From Nymphaea colorata (lineage: Eukaryota > Streptophyta > Magnoliopsida > Nymphaeales > Nymphaeaceae): a stretch of DNA of 64,000 nt. Below are positions 1 through 11,246 of the stretch, piece after piece; position 1 is the stretch's first letter; each line of letters starts with the position of its first letter. Below the pieces are notes generated by a model. That model was not told where the DNA came from. It was given only the letters and a program-made list of their open reading frames with translations, and did no database searches. Where the stretch lies: NCBI RefSeq assembly GCF_008831285.2, contig NC_045150.1:15871362-15935361 (forward strand). The letters run 5' to 3'. The position numbers and the translations under genes are program-made.

Positions 1-2590
1 AGCGAGTTAGAACTTGACTCACCCCTAACTCGACCCGGCTGGACAAAAATTGTCATTGACTTGCCCAAAATCACACCGACTTGTCTAAAATTGTCTTACT
101 TGGTTGCAGTAAAAATACATTGGCAAGTAACCATTTAGAAAGTTACAGACCTTACTTCATTGATATCCTACAAAAATAGCATTGTCACCTGACTCGGCTC
201 AGTTTATAAGTCAACTTGTTGACCCAGTGACTCCGACTTGGTCTTCTACTGATCCGAGTTAGAGTTAGAGTTAGGAATTTGCCAATTATCGTATTACATT
301 TATAAAATAAATGAATAATATTCACAAATTTCAAGAAATACATTAATTAAACAGAGGGAAATAGTAAGGTCATGCCAATGACGTCTTCAAGTAGCACCAT
401 CTTTGTGGGACATGAGTAGAGTCAGATTGCATGGTTCAGTGTCGATTACACTACTCATGGCCTCAATGGACACAGGCTTTTTGTTCCACCACTTTCTTTT
501 TCAAGGATTCTGCATGCATGTTTTTTTCCTTGTCAATGATCTTTATTGGTGCAAAAAATCATCAGTAAAAAATGGGAACCATCAGTCACAAGTTTACTAA
601 TGTGATTGATGATGTCAAAGAAGCGCGTCAACGATATTTTTTGCTGAAGTAATTTGCACACGTCAGTTAAGAGGATAATGATTCTCGAGAAAGAATGATA
701 AAAAAAAAGCATCAGTTTGGATACCCTTGATTTAATAGTATTCGAGATCTTCAAGACTTGAAAACTGTAGATTTAAGACTAGACTCTTTCCCCTCTGATC
801 TTAAATCCTATTTTTTCTCAATGCAAAGAACTAAAACAAAAGCATGCTACATAACAGCAAAGCATGAACTTATTTTTTTAAAATTCTCATACATTTAACT
901 ATGTGTATCTTCATGCTAAGACCAGAACAATAAACCTTTTGGATGAGATACTGCTTGATCATGGATTCATTTTTTCCATGAATAAAGAATTAATTTCATG
1001 AGGCTAGGTTCACAAGCTGATAGCACAAAGCAGAGAGGTTGGGGGACAGCGTGAGGGTTTCAAACTTCTCATTGGACGGCGAGATGAAATACTTTTCCTG
1101 CTCACCCAACTATGATTGGCGCCTGCAGGAGCATTTGGTGGTTGTTATAACTTGAGTAATACAACCATATAAATGATTTTCCAACCATTTCACCAAATTG
1201 AAGGAATGGTGCTAGAATTCACTGCATTCTGTCAAACATGACATCAAATGTTGGTTACAAGTAGTTAAATGTGAACAAACTACTAGACAAGGAACATGAG
1301 AGATTGTTCAAAGCTTGTGTAGCCCAAATAAACTACTTAAATAATCTCTTCATTCTTCAATGCCTTTCCTGGTCTTCAAATGTGAGTAGTTGGGGGACGA
1401 TCAGCAATATGCATGCGAGTCAATATACGTCAAGCATTTCCAATTCAATCAAGCTTCAAGTGTCGACATCGAAGATGTCAGAGTAACTGAGTCATAAATG
1501 TCCATGTTCCATCCACACCAATTGCAACGTACTCAGCACGAGTCAATTCTTTGGAAGTTTTCAAGAGGTCCCTTAATTACGTATCAATATATTTAAATTT
1601 GAACCTTAGTGCTGAACCTATCTTTTGATCATGACATCTTTGGACACTTTTCTCCCGTCTTTTCAGTATAAAAAAAAAAGATAAAAAAAACCAAAAACTT
1701 TAATTGGCAGATAAAGGCATTTAAGGCAAGAGGCAACACTTGAGCCTATCACGAGGTGAATTGTAAGCTTCAACATGAAATTGGTGAAATATGTATTTAA
1801 CATAAAGACAAAAACTGAAGAAGAACAACTAATTAAAATGATAAGTAAGCATTAAATAACGGTGCCAAATTAAACACTGCCAGATAATATGAGCGCTTGA
1901 TTTCACTTGGCCCAAGTGCTATTTGAAGGAGGTTAGTTCAATAACTCATTAAACTCAAACTAATTAAACAAGCTTGGCACAAACTAAATCAATTCAAATC
2001 ATGAGCTGCTCGGTTCAACAAGAACTCTGCATAGATAACTTTTTGGACCAATGTACCTGAGTGGCAATAATTAACTAACAATGGAAAGGAAGGGACCGGG
2101 TCCATGTAGATTTTGTAAAAACTCATGCAACAACTACTTTGATGTTTACTCTTATCTCTGGAATGAGGAAACAAGGTTGTAGGCACTCCAAATTTTCCCT
2201 TTCTAAAACCACACGAAATTGAGTTATAAAAAATGTTGGGAATGTTGCGTTTATTTAAATGGAATTTCAAAAGAGGAAGAGCAATGTCAAAAATTGACAT
2301 CTGAGTGAGTGCAGTCCAAATACAAGTTTAGTGAGTGCAGTCCAAATACAAGAACAGGCTTCACCATAGAAATGTGAAGCTTAAGGAAGTCAGTAGTGTT
2401 CATTTATGAAATAATCCAGATTGATGGCAAGCTTGATGAGGAGGTTGACCCAGACAAGAACTAATGCAGCAAAAGATCTTCAGACCTGTTATATTAATGC
2501 TTTTCAGGAATCAGCTGATCCAATGGACTAATTGTATCAACTGTACAAAATGCATCGGTCAGTGCTACTGACTCAGCTAGTAATTGGCAT
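1..2590. other. Left flank, no supported gene
   Basis: I see no gene here; the open frames are short and none resembles a known protein. Bases 1-250 contain a degenerate run of 'ctcgac/gacttg' words with several near-repeats, probably an old repeat end. Around 2300-2350 a ~25 bp word (gtgagtgcagtccaaataca) occurs twice in tandem. Homology to the second unit can be followed only from about 2591. Whether it extends further left cannot be told, because the corresponding start of unit B lies in the N gap. Confidence 0.6.
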
Positions 2591-2732
2591 GTTATTTAAA
2601 TAATTAGAACACTAGAATTAATGTAGGGCATGCAGTGCTCATTATCAATAAAATATGTGTGGAGTTTGAAACAAATTTACAACGACTAAATGCAAAACGT
2701 TTGTACGCTTTTTGGTTATGGACAACTACATA

Positions 2733-2733
<1 letters not shown>

Positions 2734-2767
<34 letters not shown>

Positions 2768-2775
2768 TATATATA
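2734..2775. repeat. (CA)n/(TA)n microsatellite
   Basis: A run of about 14 CA units is followed by a short TA run, in front of the RLK promoter. The unit B counterpart at 28796-28830 is interrupted by a missing base. Confidence 0.9.
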
Positions 2776-2779
2776 GATA

Positions 2780-3766
2780 CAAAGAAGTTCTTACCATTTT
2801 ACTGGAAAAGCTTTGGGATGTGGAAGTATGTATAAATTAAAGGTGGAAGAACTTAATTTTTACTACAATAACTTGTCCCTTAATCAGATAGAGCGATGCT
2901 TATTGTTCCTCACATTAAATGCCATTGGAACTAAGGGTGCATTTGTTTCACCGCAGATTTGAGACCCACAATGTTCTGAGATCACTAGGATTTCAAATAT
3001 ATAAATTTAAGCTTGAATACCCCACATCCGACTTTATATCCACAGTTTTTTACATGTTACCTCGATATAAGATCCATATTACTAAGATCCTTAATTTACT
3101 TAGACTGAGGATCTTACAATGCAGACTCAGAACAGAGGCTATCGAATACTACCTAATCAAGTGTGACAACCAAAAGAAAAATGAGAGATCGATCCAAAGC
3201 TTGTGGTGCCAAAATATGCTACTTTAAACATTTCCCTGTCATCGGCCTAGACCATCTAAATATTGATGGGCTAGAACATTAATTGACAAATTGACACCCC
3301 CCTCATAATGGTATTTTTGCTAGTAGTTGAGTCATTAAAATTTCTTGGGCCCCCTACTAACTGCCACCAAATATGGAGTCAATACACATCAAGCATTCCC
3401 TGTCCTATCTTGAACCGTTCTAAATTATTCAAGTTGCCCTGATAGTTGAGTCAATTCTTGGCAGGTTTTTGATGGGGAGCTCACAAGATTCATTAATTGA
3501 TTTTTATCATCTTCGGATCTAATTCTGACCATAAGTCTGATCCAAACTTTGAATCATGACGTCTTTTCCATTGGATGATTTAAGGGAGGAATTAGAAAAA
3601 GAGAAGAAAGAGTTGAAAACTGGCATAAAGAAAACATGATAGTGGAAATATACTAATCAAGTAAGGGCTACGTGGCCATGAGAACGCCATTAATGTGATC
3701 AGCCATGTCATGGTTGTGCAAGATTAACAATTTTGTTTAAAAAAGACACCGTTTCTCGAAAGAATC
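2780..3766 (+). promoter_or_regulatory. Upstream region of RLK copy A
   Basis: About 1 kb without a coding frame, conserved with 28850-29813 in unit B. I see no other gene in it. It ends in the TATA box at 3767. Because the whole block is duplicated with the RLK, the promoter was copied with the gene. Confidence 0.5.
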
Positions 3767-3773
3767 TATAAAA
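3767..3773 (+). promoter_or_regulatory. TATA box of RLK copy A
   Basis: The sequence tataaaa lies 70 bp before the preferred ATG at 3837, which would place transcription start near 3797-3800. In unit B the same site reads tatgaaa (29814-29820): the box is damaged and a new upstream ATG is created at 29815. Confidence 0.65.
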
Positions 3774-3836
3774 GGGGCTTTGATTCCTTATCATGGTTAT
3801 GCAGGCACAGAATTACCACCAACAACTTCGGCTGGT

Positions 3837-6498
3837 ATGGCTGCAGCCAGTTTGTCACCTTTTCCCATATGCTTTCTTCTGTGTTCCTTCCTTACCTTGA
3901 CTAAAGTGCTTGGGGAGGAAGAGGTATCACCAGCCTTTGTTTCTCTAAGCAATGTGACCGATGAATTTGCATTGCTATCCTTCAAATCCCAGGTCACCAG
4001 AGGCCCCTACAATGTACTCTCAAACTGGAACTCAAACATTTCCTTCTGCCAATGGAATGGAGTTTCATGCTGCCGTAGTTCACAAAGGGTTGTTGCTATG
4101 AACCTCACCGACAAGGCACTTGAAGGTACCCTCTCCCCACACATCAGCAATCTCTCCTTCTTACAAGTTCTTCATCTCTTAAACAACAGTTTCCATGGTC
4201 ACCTTCTCGTTCATTTTAGCCACCTCCCTTTGTTGAAAATACTTTCTATATGGGGAAACCATTTTAAAGGGTTAATTCCACAAACACTGAGCCATTGTCA
4301 AGGTCTCCAAACACTGTCAGCAGTGGGCAACCAATTCTATGGAAGCATCCCAAAGTTTCTAGGCAGTTTGTCAGAACTCAAGTACTTAAACATTGGTGGT
4401 AATAGGCTCACTGGCACCATTCCAGTTGCTTTGGGTAATCTCTCAAAACTGGATCGGTTTTTTATCAGTGAAAATCAGATACAGGGGGACATTCCTTCTG
4501 AGTTTGGAAGCCTAACCCACTTGATGGCCTTTAGCATGCAAAGGAACAATCTCACTGGTACACTGCCTGGGAGCTTGTTTAACCCATCTGCTCTTTGGGG
4601 TTTGAGTTTCATGACCAAACAACTAACAGGGCATCCCCCAAAAGATGCTGGCCGCTTCCTGCCCAATCTCCAACGACTATATATGCATATAAACAATTTT
4701 GATGGCCCTCTCCCGGCTTCTCTTTCTAATGCTACAAGACTTCAAGTTCTTAACGCAGAAAGCAATAAATTTAGTGGTCCGATACCATTAGAATTAGGTA
4801 GTTTGTCACAACTCAGGTACCCTTCACTTGGGGGAAATATGTTGACCAATGTCCCTGGCAACCGAGAGGTCTCCTTTGTCACATCCTTCACTAGGTGTCA
4901 GATGCTAGAGGAATTTTATCTATCACAAAACCTTTTGAACGGCATTCTTCCTGCCTCTGTTGGAAACCTGAGAACCACCTTGTCGAAACTTGACCTTTCC
5001 TCTAATCAGATTGAAGGTACTATCCCATAAGCCCTAGCCAACTTGACCAAGTTAATGGCCTTAAAGTTGAGTTCCAACAAAATAAAAGGGCTCATTCCAC
5101 CAAATATAGGACAGATGCACAGCTTACAGGTGTTGCTTCTTGACAACAATGCATTAGAAGGCCCAATCCCACTATCATTCTACCAGTTGGTCTGCATGTA
5201 TGGTCTTGATATTGGACACGACATGCTAATTGGGTCAATTTCAAGCTCTATAAACAATCACACTAGTTTGCAGAGACTGTATCTAAGTTTAAACAATTTG
5301 TCATCAACACTGCCACCGGATCTTTGTGAGTTGAAGGACTCATGTGAGCTATACTTGCAGGACAACTCCTTCACTGGTCACCTACCATTGGGTATTGGGA
5401 ATTTTATCATCACGGACCACATGTATATCTCTGCAAACAAGCTGAGTGGAGAATTGCCTGCATCATTATCAAAGCTCCAAATGCTATAGTATTTGAATCT
5501 CTCTCAGAACACATTTGATGGTTGCATTCCTGAACAACTTGATCACATGCTAAACCTTGGCACTATTGACCTTTCCCATAACAAGCTTTCCGGTGAGATA
5601 CCAAAATCATTGGAGAAACTTCAATACATCCAGCTCTTGGACTTGTCCTTCAATCTATTGGAAGGAGAGATTCCAAGTGGTGGAAAGTTTGCAAACCTTT
5701 CTGCCGAGTCATTCCTAGGGAACTATGCACTATGTGGAGCTCCCAAATTCCAAGTCCCATTGTGCATACACAAAATAGAGAGACAAAGTAAGAGCAATAT
5801 GGCTAAAGTCATTGTCGCTTGCGCAATTGAAGGCTCAGCACTTTTGGTCATTGTATGCACATTCATCGGTATCTCATGCTATAGAAAGAAGCGGTTGTTG
5901 AAACATCCCGATGACATTGAAAGATTATGGGGAATTACACTTCCCGTGATTTCTCACAGAGAGTTAGTGCATGCAACAAGCAACTTCAGTAATGCAAATT
6001 TTCTTGGGAATGGAAGCTTTGGTTCAGTGTACAAAGGAATTCTAAAAGATGGAACGACAGTGGCTGTTAAGGTCCTTAATTTGTTATTTGAGGGAGCATC
6101 TAAAAGTTTTGACATCCAGTGCACTGTCATGCTCCAAATCAGGCACTGAAATCTCGTTAAAGTCATTGTCTTGCTCTAGTAGAGATTTCAAGGCTTTAGT
6201 TCCCCAATACATGCCCCTTGGGGGCCTAGAAGTCTATCTACATTCAGATGGCCATCACTTGAATCACGTTCAGAGATTGGATATCATGATAGACGTGGCT
6301 TGTGAGTATAATTGCCTGAATATCTTCACCATGGTTACTCAGAGACTATAGTTCATTGTGATCTGAAGCCAAGTAATGTGCTTCTAGATGAGAACATGAC
6401 AGCATAAGTCAGCGATTTTGGCATTGCAAAGATTCTAGATTATCAGAATTATTCTACTCTTACAGCCACTTTGGGAACCACAGGATACATTGCACCAG
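3837..6498 (+). pseudogene. LRR receptor-like kinase, subfamily XII type, copy A (pseudogene)
   Basis: Remnant of an LRR-XII receptor kinase, the class of Xa21, EFR and FLS2, which sense microbial patterns at the plasma membrane. One frame (3837-6149) encodes a hydrophobic signal peptide, the LRRNT segment with 'DEFALLSFKSQ', about 20 LRRs of the LxxNxLxGxIP type, a membrane span near 5806-5882, the glycine loop '[11 protein letters not shown]' and the VAVKV lysine. After a frame change come HCDLK, SDFG and GTTGYIAP. HCD in place of HRD marks a non-RD kinase. Lesions: TAA 5028-5030, TAG 5487-5489, TGA 6147-6149, a small indel near 6165, a foreign insertion near 6303, TAA 6405-6407, and donor 'gc' instead of 'gt' at 6499. 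The final exon is deleted. ATG 3837 was chosen because it begins the signal peptide; an in-frame ATG at 3780 lies too close to the TATA box. Confidence 0.93.
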
Positions 6499-6795
6499 GC
6501 TTGTATCTCTTATTTTTTTTGTCTTTTTAGAAATTTTGTGTTTCACGAAGTGTGAGTGTATTTGCCTGAACCGTTTCTTGAGTCAACATGACCTCGCTTT
6601 GAGTTCTTATATGTGTGTGTGCATGTGAACACATTCTCTTTCTCTTCAATAATGCTCTCACAGAGAAAGTGGAAGAGAGGGTGGGATCACATGGGAGGGG
6701 CTGGAGAGGTCATAAGGTGAGATAGAAAAGACAAAGAGAGAGTGGGTGGGTTTGCCAGTTATAGTCGTCTCTCTCTCCCTCTCTCTCTCTCTCTC

Positions 6796-6828
<33 letters not shown>

Positions 6829-8199
6829 TCATTCATTCATTCATTTATTTATATTGAAATCAGCTGGCTAAGCTTTTTTTTTTAATTTTGTATTGTTTAA
6901 AACATTGCAAAAAATGCATTGATGATAGTCAATGTTTTGGCAACCCTTTTTAGCATTGAGACCACTTTTAGGGTCACAAAATAAGAAAAGGAGTCATCCG
7001 TAACATAGGTAGCCCACTGATTTCAACTATATATATATATATATATAAAATTTGGTCTTGACTTACATGGTTTAGCTAATTTACTCTTTTGTGGTTTGTA
7101 ATATAATATCAATAAATATATTAATTGATGTGCAAACACCCATGATCCTTCCAATCATCATGATTTGGTAGTTCACACATAAAGACACACACAAGTGGTT
7201 CCTAGCTCAATAATGTAATGGTCATTGATAAAATCTTTTACATGGACAATGCATTCATTGTTGGTTTGGCTTGTGTTGTTGCATGCTAGTCTTTGCATTG
7301 TTTTATGCTCATGTACACATGTGTGATTTGCATGTCCACAACAGACAGCAATCTTCAATTGATCTTCTTCTTTCAACAGAAGTTATATTTTTTTTTCTTT
7401 CTTGTATAAAAGAATCGTAATCGTAACTACCTTTCTACCTAATGGTTTAAGACTGGCTAACAATCGACACTATTGAATAATTTACTCGATTTAGGAGCCA
7501 TTTAAGAGAACCTTGAGATAGGTCACAAGAGAATTAGAAGTAAGATGAGTTTAATTAGGCCTTTATGTTGTGAAATCATTGCGCCAACCAATTAATGAAT
7601 GTCAACAAATCTCACATGCCCCATTTAAAAAAACTGGATATGTGTTTGAATTCTTTTAAGAGCACTTGAATATCATATATATAGGACGTCAGTTCAAAAT
7701 AGACTTGGGCAACGGCCAGCCCGGCTTGATAAGAACGGCGTTCGGGCCAGCCTGATGTCCGAAATCCGAGCCTAGGACCGGTGCGGTTCCATAAAAATTA
7801 TTTTTAACTATAAAATAAATTTTTTGAATATAAAATATATTTTAAATAACAATATATATTTTTAATACAATAAAATTAATATTTAAAAGTTATCGGGATG
7901 GATCAGGCCCCCGTCGGGCTAACCCGGGTTGGCCCAATACATTATCGGGCATGCTCAAACCTGGGCCCGGTCTGGCGGGGTAGCCATTGGGTACCTGGCC
8001 GATAACTACGTCAAGTTCTAAATCATAATCTTGTATTCCTTTTTATATGTATATATGAGAATACAACAAGAGAAAGGCAGGATTGGAGGTTCAACTGCTT
8101 AAGTCCATTAATTTCCAGGACTCTTGCCCAAAACCAATTAGTGCGATTGTGTCATAGATGAGCATTAGCCAATTATATTATGCTTGCTAATCATGTCTA
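6499..8199 (+). other. Former RLK intron, copy A
   Basis: Collinear with the unit B intron at 32528-34197. It holds (CT)n, (TA)n and (ATTC)n microsatellites at 6770-6845, a TA run near 7030, and a GC-rich hAT-like element near 7695-8030. The donor has mutated and the acceptor with exon 2 has been deleted, so it no longer works as an intron. I see no gene in it. Confidence 0.75.
7695..8030. mobile_element. hAT-like GC-rich non-autonomous element
   Basis: A short G+C-rich insertion in A+T-rich intron DNA. Both ends are rich in gggcc/ggccc words and are loosely inverted: the left end reads tagacttgggcaacggccag, and the reverse complement of the right end starts tagaacttgacgtagttatcggccag. The middle is A+T-rich. 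This layout is common in plant hAT MITEs. Present in both units, so it predates the duplication. Exact ends and target duplication are not resolved. Confidence 0.5.
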
Positions 8200-8417
8200 T
8201 TATCTTTAATCTTTTCAAGCATACAAAAATGCATGAAGCCAAACCCATGAACACGCCGATGGCCACATTCATAAAATTATTTGCTGGTCACAGTTCGAAG
8301 TTCAAGGATGCTCCTTTATATTCAAGTATTGTGGGATCATTGAAATATGTGTCCCTCGCCCAGCTTGACATTGCCTTCTGTGCAAATATGGTTGTTTGCA
8401 TACCAAAATTTGTTTAA
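8200..8417 (+). pseudogene. Ty1/copia reverse transcriptase fragment, copy A
   Basis: The translation holds the C-terminal copia RT signature: HEAKPMNTPM, then LYSSIVGSLKYVSLAQLDIAF, matching the usual 'KP..TPM ... YRSIVGALQYL..TRPDIAF' block. It ends in a stop at 8415-8417. No LTRs, integrase or RNase H are attached, so it is a decayed internal fragment. Its left part was removed by the same ~1.03 kb deletion that took the RLK final exon. Confidence 0.75.
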
Positions 8418-8519
8418 GGCAGGTTGTGTTCATTCTCCACGCATTTCATATTCACCCAAACATTATCCTCAACCTATATGTGGTGTAGTATTTGGTAAAA
8501 AAAGTTAAAACTTTATGAG

Positions 8520-9150
8520 GCAAAGGAAAGAAAATCTTTTTAAGGGAAAGTATTGCATAAACTTTTATCAAGACACTTAGAGAGAGTGAGATAAAGATTT
8601 TTAAGAGAGAAAAAATATAGATGGAGAAAACCTAATAAAAGAGCAAGAGATTTTAAGAGAAAAATAAGGGAGAGAGAGAAACAAAAATTTATAAGTGAGT
8701 GGAACGAAATAAAGCGAGAAACTAGTAGAAGAGAGGGAGATTTTAGTTGAAAAACTAGTAGAAGAGCAAGACATTTTAAGATAAACATGAGAGAGAGAGA
8801 GAGTGAAAGAGAGAGAGATAGAGAGGAAGAGATAAATATTTTTAAGAGAAAAAAAACTAGTAGAAGAACAAGGGAATTTAAGAGAAAATGAGTGCAAGAG
8901 GGAGAGAGAGATAAAGATTTTGAAGAGAAAGAAAATAAATAAAGAGAGAAAAAATAGTAGAATAGCAAAAGATTTTAAGAAAAAATGAGGGAGAGAGAAA
9001 TGTAAAGATTTTTGAGGGAGAGAAAAGAAATAGAGAAAGGAAAATTTGTGAAGATAGATTTTAAGGGAATAATAAGAAAGATATAAAGATTCTAAGAGAA
9101 AAAAATGAGAAAGAGCGAAGAAAAGAAGGAAGAAAAAATTATCTAACAAC
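8520..9150. repeat. Polypurine low-complexity tract, copy A
   Basis: About 600 bp in which the + strand is almost only A and G. It is built from degenerate copies of a word like 'actagtagaagagcaagaga' followed by 'ttttaagagaaaa' and GA runs. The counterpart at 35510-36130 has the same organisation, with a longer GA run at 35795-35822. Open frames on the minus strand are compositional artefacts of Ser/Leu/Phe codons. No gene is supported. Confidence 0.85.
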
Positions 9151-9159
9151 GAGATATTT

Positions 9160-10640
9160 TAAGCCCTCTTTTTTTTTATATAGAAATTTAAATTTATGAG
9201 ACAATATTGAAAATTTTCAACTTCAATATTTTTTTGCAAGCGAGAGAGGAACTTGTGCTTCAACCCATTAGGAAGACACTCTTTTAAAGGTGGATCACTT
9301 CTTTAAGACTACAAATAGGATGATCAATAGGTATTTTATCAAGGGAATGAGGATTTGAGGGATGTCAAAACTAATTGTAGCATTCCTGATTTGGACAATC
9401 CCCAACCTCAAAAAACAATATAAAAGAAAAAAAAATCCCACCGCAAGCTCTCATCCTCATAGTTCATCCATCTATCAATAGAAAAATCGACTGGCCATAC
9501 ATGCACATTATCTATTTGTAGAGATATAACAAAGGCATACACTCAATGGAAGGTAAAAAAGAAAAAAAAAACGAAAAAGAAAAAACATATCATGCCTATT
9601 TGAGTTGATGAAATAAACAAGACTTGACTTCAGTTGCTCATGGCTGTTGGCTCTAAATAAGAAATTTCAAGAGCTCTCTTAAATGGCCATGGGGAGATGA
9701 AGAAGGGAAGAGAAAGAAAAAACGAGACTACATGCCTCACGATGGTATGTGCTGGGGTGAAAGATTCCCCAACCCGACAAAACAAACTTGCTGGGTGGAG
9801 CTAAGCTAGGCTAGGCCGGCTCGACTCTGAGTCGGGTATTGGAGGCCTGCTTCTGTTCAATATACACATTTAAACCCCACCTCTCCACTTTGGTTTTATT
9901 TTTTCTTTCTCTCTCTCTAAAATCTTTTTCGCCATAACGCTGACATTTTTCTTCCTTATTACGTTGATTCTTTTTAAAAGCTCTTTGGTGCATCCCCAAA
10001 CATTTCTTAAGAACTAGTGATGTGTCGCCGAAGATTTTGAAGATATTAGAAAAGGAAACCTTTTAGTAATAAAAGTTGACATCGAACCGGCTACATCTCG
10101 GACAGAAGCATGATGGTCTGACTCTGCCCAATAACTAAATGGGCCAGACTCAAACTGATAAGAAGACCTTCATGAATGCATAGAGTCCGATTTTATTGAG
10201 CATCAGACCAATCCCACCTGACCTGATGTGCATCCCTACTGGCAGCATTAAAGGCGTTGTAGTATGTGCTGGGGTAAGTCACACGTGAGCTCTATTAGGA
10301 CAGTGTTTTATAGGATAGTGGTTTCTGAGTGGGCATAATTTTTGTATTTTAGTTAGGAAATTTGGGTCGGGCTGAGATACGGGAGAAACTTTGACATAAA
10401 ACCTACAAAAAAGCGTTCATCTCGGAGCCTAGCCTACATTTTTCTTTTAAGAAGCCCGGGCATTTTGGGATTTGATGTGGAATGCAAGTTCATACTTTTA
10501 AGCAATAACACATTGCACCAAACATGGTATTTTAGTTCACCAAAATTTTGTGTGTCAGTATGATTAATGACAAATATGTTTCTGTTTAAATAGAAAAAAG
10601 ATTTGTTTTACAGATAAAAAAATTTGAAAAAAGTGAAAAG
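9160..10640. other. Spacer with hAT-like repeat ends
   Basis: No coding frame that I recognise. G+C-rich words near 9770-9840 (gctaggctaggccggctcga) and the segment 10080-10245, ending 'gatgtgcatccctactgg', resemble termini of hAT-like elements. The rest is A+T-rich spacer, duplicated at 36160-37560. Confidence 0.4.
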
Positions 10641-10806
10641 GCTCAAAAAGACAGTTCTTTTTCTCTAATTTCAAAGATGCCCCATTTTTTCTTTTTCTTT
10701 TGGCATATGATTGTCTGTATTCCGTTATTGTTTTTGGCAATGTTTGCAAAATCTTTGACAATTTGTCACTTAATTATATGTTCTCTCTCTTTCTGCCTTT
10801 ATCTAG

Positions 10807-10866
10807 ATATCGTGCCTTTCCATGTAATGTAAGCAAAAGAATTGGAACTGCCTTGTCATTCACTTG
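10807..10866 (+). other. Exon-like 60 bp module, copy 1
   Basis: A 60 bp block preceded by a pyrimidine tract and 'atctag' and followed by 'gtaagatgg', so it looks like an internal exon. One frame is open across it and reads YRAFPCNVSKRIGTALSFTW. Near-copies occur at 20346-20401, 25819-25878, 37728-37787 and 58221-58280. Here, unlike three of the other copies, no small-gene exons lie upstream. Function unknown. Confidence 0.4.
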
Positions 10867-11186
10867 GTAAGATGGATAGACTTTAAATGTCATTTTCCAT
10901 CTTGATCACATGTCCAATTGAACCGTTCCAAAAAAAAAAACAGATACGGGAAAAAAATTAATCTCTGATTAAGGAATAGATTGTCTTCGGAATTAAGAAA
11001 TAACAACTGACTGGATTCAGATCCAAATTCTGATATATATATAAGTATCGGATCGGATACGGATTCAGATCAGATTTTGTTTTAAGTAATTACTCATATC
11101 CAATGCTACCTTTTGAAAATCTTCTAGATACGGTTCAAAATTCGGATTGTGAAACCAGATCTTAAATTTAAATTCAGAGATGATAT

Positions 11187-11246
11187 CTCTCCAATGTAAG
11201 AGTAGACATGAAGGAGGTAGTCGCCAGGCTTAAAAGGGTATGACAG
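11187..11246 (+). pseudogene. C-terminal kinase exon fragment of a second RLK
   Basis: About 60 bp matching the end of RLK exon 2 at 34480-34535. The translation contains DMKEVVARLKR, corresponding to DMKEVVVGLRR there. A frame change at the left, and TGA where the RLK has CGA, show that it is dead. It is too diverged to come from the neighbouring RLK copy and so records another paralogue. Unit B copy: 38111-38170. Confidence 0.65.

Noticed and set aside
3780-3836. Upstream in-frame ATG of RLK copy A
   Set aside because: It lies only 7 bp after the TATA box, so it would precede the transcription start; the ATG at 3837 begins a proper signal peptide.
8540-9149. Minus-strand ORFs of 142 and 182 codons rich in Ser, Leu and Phe
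   Set aside because: They arise from the polypurine tract; the reading frame and composition reflect GA runs, not a protein.
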